Part shown: positions 55,547 through 64,000 of the stretch, piece by piece
How positions within the stretch are numbered: position 1 is the stretch's first letter
How the letters are laid out: the number at the start of each line of letters is the position of its first letter
DNA from: Phytophthora hibernalis
Taxonomy: Eukaryota; Oomycota; Peronosporomycetes; Peronosporales; Peronosporaceae
Direction of reading: 5' to 3'
DNA: 64,000 nt
Assembly (NCBI GenBank): GCA_012656075.1
Contig: JAAKBF010000214.1
Location: 186,001 to 250,000, forward strand
The notes under the pieces: generated by a model
The model's database searches: none
What the model saw: only the letters and a program-made list of their open reading frames with translations
What the model was told of the DNA's origin: nothing
Program-made: the position numbers and the translations under genes

Positions 55547-56655
55547 GTACGTATGTAGTCCTCTAGTCTGTAGCTGTGAGAGCGTAGCAGAGCTGCAACC
55601 ACGTCTGTAAGTAAGGCGAAAGCAATCACTTGTATCTACCTACGTCCACAGTCTGCGTATCCTCTGCAGCGAAGCGGCCGCAAACTCAAGAGGCTTCAAT
55701 CTCTTCGCGACATGCATCTCGTCGTCACGAGGCTCCTTTCTCTCCGTGCGGAGGCCACTGGACACTCTGACGTCGCGTCTGGGTTGAAGCGAGTGCTGTC
55801 ATCTGATGCGCTTCCGCTTGTGCTGCGGCCTGCGCGGGGACGGAACCGACGCTGGAGGCGCAGCCGTCGCTCTCTTCTGCTCTGCAACCAGGGATGTAGA
55901 ACTGGGGGTTTTGATTAATGGAATAATGGAATCTTGGGGCAATCCACCCACCCCGCCAAAATTTTTTGGGATTTAAGTGATTTCTAATAGTACTATTTAA
56001 CATAAAATAGTAATTTCAAAATGCTATTTTCTGTAAATATTAGCACTAAACAACTGATAAACAGTAACAATTTTCAGAATTCCGACGTAGGTTCAAATTA
56101 AAATGGTGGATAAATCGCAAATAAAGTTATACCGGTATACAGTAGCCTATAATTTTCAGTGGATTTGAGGCTGATTCGCATCGATAAGAGTGCGGCGCAG
56201 GCCTTGAGTCGTCTGGTAATTCTAGAAAGAGTGGGTTTTTGAAGATTTTGGATTATACCTACAGTTTCACCCATCCACCCCTAAAAAGTAATCACCCACC
56301 CCAGCAATTGCCAAATCGAGGGGTTTTAACAACGCTGTCTGCAACCTGTTCACCAATGAGCTCCGACATTCCGAAATACGACGGACATGAACTGGCGGAA
56401 GACGGTACGGCGCGCTGAAGTTGAAGCGATTAAATAACGTTACCGCCGGTATCTATCCCCACTCCTGGTTATGAGCAAGCAGAGCGATGGCGAAAACGTC
56501 TGCATTGGCGCAGGCGAGTCTAACGTCTCCTTCTGAGACACAGGGCTGTGGACTGCAACACGTGCAAATGCTCGAAGCTTTCATATACCGGTATAGCCTA
56601 GGACCAGTCCTTGTGTCCGCCATGCAAGTCCTGGTACGCACAACAGGTATGCTAC
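55547..56655. other. No supported gene
   Basis: After the HSF stop there is a possible 3' UTR to about 55700. 55890-56330 is AT-rich with the motif CACCCACCCC at both ends (about 55945 and 56300) and two similar GGGGTTTT blocks at its edges. It is probably a small transposon remnant, but no inverted ends are convincing. Confidence 0.35.
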
Positions 56656-56780
56656 AGTAAGCGGACGGTCCTTCGTTGTCCCTGTCCGTCAACGTGCGTC
56701 CGGCGTATTCCACGCCTTAGTCGTTGTAGTCGTTGACTTCGCAGCTTAACTAAACGCCAGCACAACACCAGATGGGCGAC
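56656..56780 (-). mobile_element. Terminal repeat D, left (3') copy
   Basis: About 125 bp shared with 59420-59543 (direct). On the minus strand it starts near TGTTGTGCTGGCG and ends near CCGTCCGCTTACT. It is short for an LTR, and no TG...CA ends could be confirmed. Confidence 0.55.
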
Positions 56781-57459
56781 GGAGCTGCAATTCGTCAACT
56801 CCGCGCCGGCGTGTACGCCTCTTCATTATCGTAGATGTTCTCTATCTGCAGTGCGCACTCGTGCTGCTGGCTAACCTTGAAGTCTCTGCTCTGCTGCCAA
56901 TTGCGAAGTGTCGTTCTGCTCCTGCTTCTGCTTTTGCTTCTGCGACTGTCTCTTCGCGCTGATCCTGACCCAGCAACTCCTCTGCAAACCAGCAACTGCA
57001 TTCGATCTTGTCTTGTCCTGCTTTGCTCTGCTCGTCCACCTGCTGCTGTCGTCCTGCTGTTCACCGCTGCTTCGATACGGGGACAGCTCCATGAAATTAC
57101 CCACTTCTTACTCTCTTCCCCCATGAACGAATCGTCCTCGATTCGTCGAGGGAACCGTTCTGCGTGCTGGCCTCTTCGTCCGCTTCAACTTGTTCATCAA
57201 CTGATTCGTCGTGTTGGTCTGCGTTCAGCGTTCAATTTGCGTTCTGCTTGTCGCCGCTCTGCCCCCAGACTCCTGTCGGCACGCTCACTGTCGTCGGTAC
57301 TCTTTTGAGTAGCGCTGTGGATTCAGCTTCCGGTTTTCATCTGCGTTCTGTTTCTGCTGCGGCATCGTCTCGACGTCTCCATCGTCACAAGGGAAAGTCA
57401 TTCATCTACCATATTCTCACAAGTTCTGCTCCATCATCATGTTCACCTCGTCGGCGCAC

Positions 57460-58050
57460 TACCTGCTGCCTGCAATGAGTCCATATCTCGGCGGATATGT
57501 GCAGTACTTCGGCGAGTACACTCACGGCTGCTGCGCTTCGTGCGGGTGCTCTCCGCTGCCTGTCATGAGTCCATACCTCGGCGGGTATGTGCAGTACTTC
57601 GGCGAGTACACTCACAACCGCTGCACTTCACACCCGTGTGCCCTGTGCACATCCATTCCAATGCTGCTGCTTCCACGTGAACCCGTACCTCGGCGGATAC
57701 GTGCAGTACTTCGTCGAGCACGGTTTACGCAGCTATCATCACAGCCGTTCACAGGAGTAACGAGAAAGCACACTGCAATAGTAAGCGTCAGCGCTCACCA
57801 CCCAGATACCTCTCAACGTTATACCTCGCAAGAAGCCTCGAAAATCGATTCCTCCTCGCGCATGCAAGAGCCCCAACGAGTCAATGGTACCGCTTTCGGC
57901 GAAGCGCCCCAGTCAACCCAATTGGTACCTCGAGCATGGCGTTCGTTCATCAGCCTCATCAATCATCCTCTTCACACATACAAGAGCCCTGATGAGCCAA
58001 CGGTACTGCTTGCGTCCAAGCGCCCCAGCCAACTCAATCGGTACCCCAAG
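57460..58050. repeat. Two tandem-repeat blocks downstream of gag D
   Basis: Block 1: three units, starting near 57480, 57570 and 57680, each with CTCGGCGGATATGTGCAGTACTTCG-like sequence (periods about 90 and 109). Block 2: two units of about 116 bp starting CAAGAGCCC at 57865 and 57981, each containing AAGCGCCCCAGYCAAC and GGTACC. A plus frame of 232 codons runs through but is repeat-driven. The upstream stretch 56790-57460 shows only biased plus frames rich in Cys/Leu/Ser. Confidence 0.6.
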
Positions 58051-58153
58051 TATTCAGCCAGCTTCTCAATCATCTGCCTCCTGCCAACGCTATCAATCGT
58101 CACTCAACCAATCTCCACTTCATTCATACAATCGTAATCCACACTCAGCTAAA

Positions 58154-59244
58154 TCATGTCTCTTGCTTCTTCGAACATCGGGCAGCTCTTTGTCTTTCTC
58201 GTCTCTTTCTCTTTGTCCGCCCTGCATACGCTTCCGTGCGCATTTCCACCAATGTCACCTCTGTTGCGGCAGCCTCCTCCTTCAGCATCACTGCATTTTC
58301 AATGGCGACAGCGCGTCCGACAATTTCAGCCACCGCAGCTGCATCGAGCACATCTAAACATTCTCCACGCTGCTGCTTTGTTGGCGTTGGCGTCAGCGTA
58401 CCATCCTCGCGTTCCGTCACAATTCTGTCGTCTCTGTAAGCTCGCTCAGCAGCTCTCCAGTCCTTGATCTTGTAGCCTGCACCATACGGCCCTCCGGTTT
58501 TCACTGCAAATTGAACAGCTTCGGCTAATGTCTGCGGTCTTCGTACCCATACGTGCGTCGACGTCAGCGGGTTGTTGACTCGACTGGCGAACGCATCCAC
58601 CAAGCATTCTTCTGGCACATCATGACCTAGTGCGATGCCACGCAAGCTGGTTGCGAAATCGTGTAGTCGCTCAGCAGGTTGCTGCTCTCGACTTCCTATC
58701 CTCAGCTGTACCACCAACGCGCTCTCGTTGCCAAAGGCACCTCTCAGAAGCCCCGCGAAATGTTCAAACGTGCGATCTTCCTGCTTCAATCCCGCATTCA
58801 TCTTCACGAAACAGTCTGCGGCCTTGTTCTTCAACCGTGCCGATGCTCCTTGAAATTGTTGCCGCGATGTCCCCTGCTCTCCATCTAATGTCTGCTGTCT
58901 CTCCACTTCATTCTTAACCGTAGCTAGCCAAGCTTCGACCGATTCATTGCAGGCACCCGTGAAGTCCTCGATGTTCAGCTTCTTCTCCCTCGCGTACTGC
59001 TTTTGAACGAGCCGCCGCTCGCAGCTATCGCGCGAAACTGCTCTACGCTAAGCACTTCCCACCAGTTCAACGGCGCTGAGTCACCAGCAGCCACATCTTC
59101 TCCCCATGTAGCTTGTTCCTGCACTCCTTCCTCATTCACGCCGCGCTGGTCGTTGCTGACTTCCTCACCGTCTTCTTCGTCGCGATTCACTTCAGCACTG
59201 CGAGCTACGTGACGTCCTGCTTGACCCATCCTCGCTGATGACAT
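58154..59244 (-). pseudogene. Gag polyprotein of element D
   Basis: Start near 59244 (MSSARMGQAGRHVARSAE), acidic N-terminus, PLNWWEVLSVEQFRAIAASGG. After a frame change near 59000 come KKLNIEDFTGACNESVEAWLATVKNEVERQ and a retrotransposon-Gag core (AADCFVKMNAGLKQEDRTFEHFAGLLRGAFGN; QQPAERLHDFATSLRGIALG). It ends Lys/Arg-rich at 58154 without a zinc knuckle. The frame 59476-59192 starts within the terminal repeat (MEYAGRTLTDRDNEG) and could be an alternative N-terminus. Protease and pol of this copy are missing. Confidence 0.75.
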
Positions 59245-59419
59245 CGTGCTTCGAAATCTGATTCCCCGTCTTCGTACTTGATCTCCGTCGTCTCGTCCAG
59301 CGTCTTGCTTGTCGATGTGCGCCTTGGGTTCGTGCCACTAAGGCTGAGCTTCGTATTTGCTCCTCCTGCGCCGTCTTCGAGGAACTGACCGTGTTAGTCA
59401 GCCCCTGTATGACCACCAA

Positions 59420-59543
59420 GTAAGCGGACGGTCCTTCGTTGTCCCTGTCCGTCAACGTGCGTCCGGCGTATTCCACGCCTTAGTCGTTGTAGTTGTTGTC
59501 TTCGCAGCTTAACTAAACGCCAGCACAACACCAGATGGGCGAC
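59420..59543 (-). mobile_element. Terminal repeat D, right (5') copy
   Basis: Direct copy of 56656-56780. On its right side, bases 59544-59553 run into the DNA transposon. On the minus strand it is followed by TTGGTGGTCATACAGGGGC, a possible primer-binding site, then gag D. It may be shared with the chromovirus pol lying upstream on the minus strand. Confidence 0.55.
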
Positions 59544-59612
59544 TGTTGCAAATGAGACGGCGTCAAACGAAAAGATGCTTACTAACCTAAGTAATAATCG
59601 CGATTTAGGCAC

Positions 59613-59649
59613 ACCATTCGAAAGAGGAGACGCTCCTCTTTCGAATGGT
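59613..59649. repeat. Perfect subterminal hairpin in the DNA transposon
   Basis: A 16-bp perfect stem, ACCATTCGAAAGAGGA with its complement, around a 5-base loop (GACGC). It begins 60 bp inside the left end. It could be a transposase-binding or terminator structure. Confidence 0.8.
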
Positions 59650-59953
59650 CCCTTCAGACTATTGAAAAGTGAAATACTCGTTAGGCTTCGGTCCTCTAAA
59701 AACATGTCTCCCTGTAGATGCAACATTTTAGAATTTTTATATGGCTCACTTTGCGTAGTTTTTCCTGCTGAAGCAATTGCAACTATTCCCAGGTTCTAAT
59801 TCGGATTCCTTCAGGTCTAAATTGAAGGGTCTATGAGTGATCTTGAATTTGTGAGGGTAATTATTTATAATTTTGGGTACGAAGGACCCATTTTGGATAA
59901 TTTAGGTATTGGACGAAAGGATCATTTGGATTAACTGCCATCATTCAGTTGCA

Positions 59954-62187
59954 CTACTTATCTTTCTTGGCACGCTTCCGAGATTGTTTTCCTGTCTTCG
60001 GTTGAGCTGAGCTGTCCCTCGCTACGTTCATAAGGTCTTCGTTTTCAGTCGCTTGTTCTTTTGTGGGCTCCGTGGGGGCATCTTCGGCTCTAGCAGAAGT
60101 AGTGGATGCTGTCTTTTTCTGGGCATTTGCTTTACGGCGAGCCTGCTTGGTTTCGTTCGCAAGTCTCTCCTCTTCATCGGTGGGCGCTTCGTATATTGGG
60201 TCCGATGCGTATTCCCTGGGGACATACGGCCGAATTTTGTTGTGTATCTGCTGCTTCTTCTCGAAATTTGGAGCAGGCGGTTGTAGAGGCTCTAGATGAT
60301 TCTCAAGGAGGCCACGAAGTTTTACAGCGTCGGCGTGAATACCATCGAAAACACGCCGTAAATCTTGGTTAACAACCTCGTCAGCCGGTCCAACACGGCA
60401 ACTCACAACTCCTGGCTTTGACTCGCTCATGACAAAAATCTGGTAGCGCTGCAGGATAACAAGATCCTTGTAGGCCTCTTTGACTACACCACGAATTTTT
60501 CATCACCGCGTTGTCTTCGGGAATGTGCACGAGCGCCGAGCTCGTTGAAGACGCGTTTATCACCTCCAGCAACCGCTCGGTAGTCCACACGTCTTCTTTC
60601 GCAAACTTCTTCCTCATGTGACCGAAGCCACGGTCGACGGCATTCTTTGTGTGGCCCTTCACAAAAAAATTGAGCTCGACAGTTTCGAGTTCACCGGTTT
60701 GAGCCAATGCTAGCAGCATCTTGACGACGTAGTTGTTCTTGTTTTGCCCTCCGCAGTTGTCAGCGTAGATAATTAGTTTGCGATGACCGTTTGCAAGCAC
60801 AATCCGCTGGATGAAGTGGTAGAGCATGCTATTAATTAACTTCGTCCGAACCTTTCCCAGCGACCGACTCGTCGTATACGTAGTTGTACTGAATGCTTTT
60901 GTTGGCATAGTAAATGCCAAACACGTTCACGTTCACCAACGACAGGAAGTACCACTGGGATGGCGTGGAAGTCACACTCGGCAGCGTGAGATTTTGGCTG
61001 AAGTCCATCACACTCACAGCACGTTCTTCAGATACTGCTTGTAAGTCACACTGATACTCCAACCTATTGAAAGTGTTCACATCAAATCAAAATGATTCCT
61101 AAATCTGTACCTCATCGCTTTGGCCGAAGCTGTGTGACTGCCAAGCTCCTCGGTGAGTTCTGCAGTGACATTCGAGCACATTCGGGCGTACAGGATGGAG
61201 CACAGGTCACATACGTTGCTTCAAGCAGATCGGATCCGAATCGCAGGACAATACTGCTGAAGTAACTTCCGAAACGTAGATGGACGTGGTTCTCGCACTT
61301 CCAAGTCGTTCTCCACTACGAAGTTGTGCATTTCTGTGAATAGTTGGTCCCACGTGAAGTAAGCAGGTAACAACGTGTAGTTTTCATCGGTGAACTGCAC
61401 GCGAACAACTCCACCAATCGTTTTCTGAGTCCGAACTCGTGCAGGAACGACGTCACCTAACGTCGCCGCAAATGAACGGAACCAGGCCACCCACCAACCA
61501 TTGAATATCGATCATGGCAGCGTTGATGTTCATCAGGCCACGGTGAGTCTTGACGGAGAACGCGCCCCTTTGTATCTGGTGTCGGTAGCGAGTGATGGTT
61601 GCAGTAGAGACATCGTAGACGGCGCACCAGGATTCACGACACACACGCCCAACTAGAGGAAGAAAGTAAGCGAAAACCTGTCGCACTCCAGTCCCACGCC
61701 GACGCACTGTCGTATCTGTCTTCATCAGCATGGCCAGCGACGTTAGTACACTCTGTTTCTTTTCTTGGGGCGTCATATACGATAGAGAGCACAAGAAGTT
61801 TTCGATCTCGGCCGCCTTCCCTTGAAGGCAGTGATCATCAGACGTATCTGCACGAATTAAACGCGTAACTCGATCGCGAAGCTCGTCGTCAATCAAAACG
61901 ACGTTCCTGTCCTTGGCGAAGTCGTCATCAGATTCTGCTTCCGATTGCTCTTCCGCAACTACTCCAGCACTTGACACTCCACTTGAATCGTCCGACACAG
62001 GCTTCCATGAACTATCTTCCGAGGCGTCGTCGCTTGATCCTTCTGGGTTTGGTCGAAGTGAGCCTAGTAGCTTCCTGTGACTGGCGAGGAGATCGTCTTG
62101 TCCGAGAGACATAGTGTCGTCTGCATTATCGCCACCGTCTGGAGGAGTGCTGCTGCCTGGAGCTTCGCCCGTCACCCTCGTGTCCAT
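59954..62187 (-). pseudogene. Transposase of the 2.8-kb DNA transposon
   Basis: Start ATG at 62187 (MDTRVTGEAPGSS), acidic N-terminal region, then a helical domain (LTSLAMLMKTDTTVRRRGTGVRQVFAYFLPLVGRVCRESWCAVYDVSTATITRYRHQI). A 4-base duplication near 61480 shifts the frame; a TGA lies at about 61221. A putative 47-bp intron (61064-61110; GTACAG...AATAG) follows. The core has CDLCSILYARMC, IIYADNCGGQNKNNYVV (catalytic Asp candidate) and FFVKGHTKNAVDRGFGHMRKKF. The C-terminal basic tail ends SRKRAKKDK at 59954. The ADNCGGQNKN...GHT pattern is known from a group of eukaryotic transposase-derived proteins. A 2-base shift at about 60838 also breaks it. Confidence 0.78.
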
Positions 62188-62344
62188 CGAGTCGATACAC
62201 CTGAAAAATGGGTAATTGTGGGAAGGGGCTCTTCGTGAGAAATTTCGGTTAGGTTCGATTTTAGTTGACCAATCTTTAAAGCCATTTATCTCGAAAACTC
62301 CAAATGGTCTGTCAGCATCAGTTCGTTTGACGCCGTCTCAAATA

Positions 62345-64000
62345 TGGTGGCCTCCTCTCCTGACCAAGACCCTGATAGGATAGACCCCAAATGTGCGGTG
62401 GCACGAGGAAGCGGTGGTTGGTCGGCTTGAAGGACTTCAACTGACGACAAGCCGGGTAGATGGAAGTAAAACTAAAAGAGTGTTTGTCTTGTTGGTTAGC
62501 GGTGTTTTCTCGAAGTGACTGTTCCTGCCTACTGGCGGTCGGAGATCCTTCTCGAAGTGCCTTTTCCTGGCGGAGACGCTTCGCTATGAATTTTCTTCGT
62601 GGTTCCGTTCGATAACAGACGAACTCCGCCACACGACCTCCTTCAGAAGAGAATATCTCCCTGGTGAAGATAATATTGGTCCACGATGTGCGCTTGGTTG
62701 TGACCTTGATGTTTTTCTTGTTCTTGAGTCGAGCGGATGATCGATTTGGTAGCTTGTTTGATTTCAGGTGGAAGTTTCTGATCAGTCCCGATACAGATAG
62801 CAAATTCGAGGTCGGCTCCCACGTGATATCATCGTCTCGGCCAACCCACTTGCACTCATATTCTTCAACTCCATTCTTGGATATACGGTGCCCAATGATG
62901 GTTTCGATCAAGTGTCCTTCCGACCCGTCCTTCAGTCGAACTGGCGGTGTTGTCGTATCCCGGCTGATTCCCGACTTGTCCTTCTTGAACTTTTTGAGTA
63001 CCATAGTGTGAAAAACTGGATGGAGACCCAGCTCTTTCGGGAGGTTCAGCTTGTACGCGGTCCCATCATGATGACTTTCAATTAATTCGTACGGACCTAT
63101 CCAGCGAGCCTCGAATTTCCTTTGGTCTGCCCCAACATTAGCAGGAGTCAGATTTTGAGTGGAAATCATCACCATTTCTCCAACTTCGAACGTTTGTTCC
63201 CGTCGACCTCTGTCGTACATCAACTTCATTTTCTGCTCCAAGTCGCGCTTTTGCTTGCTATTCGCGCAAAAATCTCACGCTGAGCCGCTAGAAATTCAGT
63301 CACCGTTGCATGAAACTTGTCTGCGAGTTGCAAATCAGCTGGCAGCCGAGGTTCATATCCAAGATCCGCTCGAAATGGACACATTTGAATTGTAGCTTGA
63401 TACTGACGGTTGTACGCGAACTCCGCGAGGGACATATGCTTATCCCAATCATTTTGGAACCCGCTGACATAGTGGCGCAAATATCCCGCTAATATCGCGT
63501 TGACCCTTTCGACTTGGCCGTCCGTTCTCTGATGGTGCGCCGACGCCAACTTCAGTTTTGTGCCGATAATTTCTGCACACGACCTCCAGAACTTAGAGGT
63601 AAACTTTGAGTCTCGGTCCGACACAATATCAGTCGGGAGTCCATGCAACTTCACATATTGCTCCACGAATAATGCTGCTAGCTGTTATGCCGTAATACTC
63701 GATACTGTCAGAATAAAATTAGCTCTTTTCGTAAGTCTGTCGACAATCACAAGAATCGTATCGTCCTCCGTGTTCGTTGTCGGTAGACCAGTAATAAAAT
63801 CCATGCCAATTGACGTCCAGCGACCTGTTGGAATCTCCAGTGGATGCAAAAGGCCCGGAGGTTTTCCCGTTCGTCGTGTATTTCTCTGGCACGACTAGCA
63901 TGTGGCGATGTATTCCCTGACCTGTTTATGAAGTCGCTTCCAGTAAAAACGCGACTTAATTTCCTCGATAGTCTTCTCGACTCCGGGATGGCCAGACGTA
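62345..64000 (-). pseudogene. Chromovirus-type Gypsy integrase and chromodomain (5' end beyond window)
   Basis: From the window edge leftward: zinc-region end (CQRN), then GLLHPLEIPTGRW and IGMDFITGLPTT (first Asp, about 63800), IVSDRDSKFTSKFW (second Asp) and QRTDGQVERVNAIL (Glu). A frame change near 63240 leads to the SH3-like part (RKFEARWIGPYELIESH; PVFHTMVLKKFKKD) and a chromodomain (YECKWVGRDDDITWEPTSNLLSVSGLI). Stops lie near 63688 and 63900. The 3' tail (62345-62500) runs into the DNA transposon at 62343. On the far side of that insertion, in the same sense, lies terminal repeat D, so pol and gag D may belong to one family in tandem. Confidence 0.87.

Larger units (their letters stand above)
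59554..62339 (-). mobile_element. DNA transposon with 26-bp TIRs and AAAT target duplication
   Basis: The ends start GAGACGGCGTCAAACGAA and are inverted repeats over 26 bp with two mismatches. AAAT lies on both sides (59550-59553 and 62340-62343). 2786 bp long, with one gene on the minus strand. A 4-bp duplication and GAG...CTC ends recall the Sola group of DNA transposons, but I assign that only tentatively. Confidence 0.85.

Noticed and set aside
57439..58137. 232-codon plus ORF with repeated PYLGGYVQYFGEYTH
   Set aside because: Open frame caused by tandem DNA repeats of 90-116 bp; no homologous protein recognised.
1..64000. RXLR or CRN effector genes
   Set aside because: None of the frames examined showed a signal peptide followed by an RXLR-EER or LFLAK motif.
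1..64000. tRNA or rRNA genes
   Set aside because: No cloverleaf with A/B boxes and no rRNA core sequence was recognised by eye.

Overview
The window is nuclear DNA from an oomycete, most likely Phytophthora or a close relative. The evidence is: Ty3/Gypsy polymerases that carry a second, extra RNase H and a terminal chromodomain; short spliceosomal introns of about 47-73 bp with GTACGT/GTAAG-type donors; a small single-domain heat-shock-factor gene; and a very large sorting nexin with PXA, dysferlin-like, FYVE-like, PX and nexin-C parts. No rRNA, tRNA, CRISPR array or prokaryotic operon was seen.

Most of the 64 kb is transposon wreckage around a small host island. 1-9.2 kb: Ty3/Gypsy element A. 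Its pol is on the plus strand (2-4684), a long intron-bearing gene lies on the opposite strand (about 8470-4964), and a LTR follows (8473-9227). The pol is interrupted by a solo LTR of a second family, B (413-1442). 9.2-13 kb: poorly resolved repeat DNA. 13.1-16.8 kb: a decayed Ty1/Copia element without its integrase. 17-22.05 kb: MITE and foldback DNA plus an apparently intact Tc1/mariner transposon (19170-20717) with two introns and TA target duplications.

Host island, 22.2-29 kb: a small lysine-rich protein gene (+), the sorting nexin (-) tail-to-tail with it, and mitochondrial ribosomal protein L3 (+), which diverges from the nexin. 29.9-31.7 kb: an internally deleted Tc1 copy, a MITE and a family-B LTR. 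31.8-36.7 kb: Ty3/Gypsy element B with the same layout as A, in mirror image: an intron-bearing coiled-coil gene on + converging on a pol on -.

35.1-48.4 kb is a large inverted duplication (arms 35122-39098 and 44433-48410). The 5.3 kb spacer holds a solo family-A LTR with a MITE inside it, a rearranged GH3 beta-glucosidase pseudogene and a Copia fragment. A third copy of the arm's inner 1.55 kb lies at 53003-54557. 48.4-53.0 kb: an LTR element (family C) with gag, protease and linker but no recognisable RT or integrase. 54.8-55.5 kb: a heat-shock-factor-type gene. 56.6-64 kb: gag and pol pieces of chromovirus-like Gypsy DNA (minus strand), split by a 2.8 kb DNA transposon with 26-bp TIRs and an AAAT target duplication.

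Two general points. First, two different Gypsy families share one unusual design: a pol converging on an opposite-strand, spliced, coiled-coil gene that starts beside the 3' LTR. This is the best candidate for something under-described. Second, single-base frameshifts occur in otherwise conserved host genes, and near-identical repeats differ mainly in homopolymer length. Many apparent frameshifts may therefore be sequence errors, so 'pseudogene' calls here carry that caveat.
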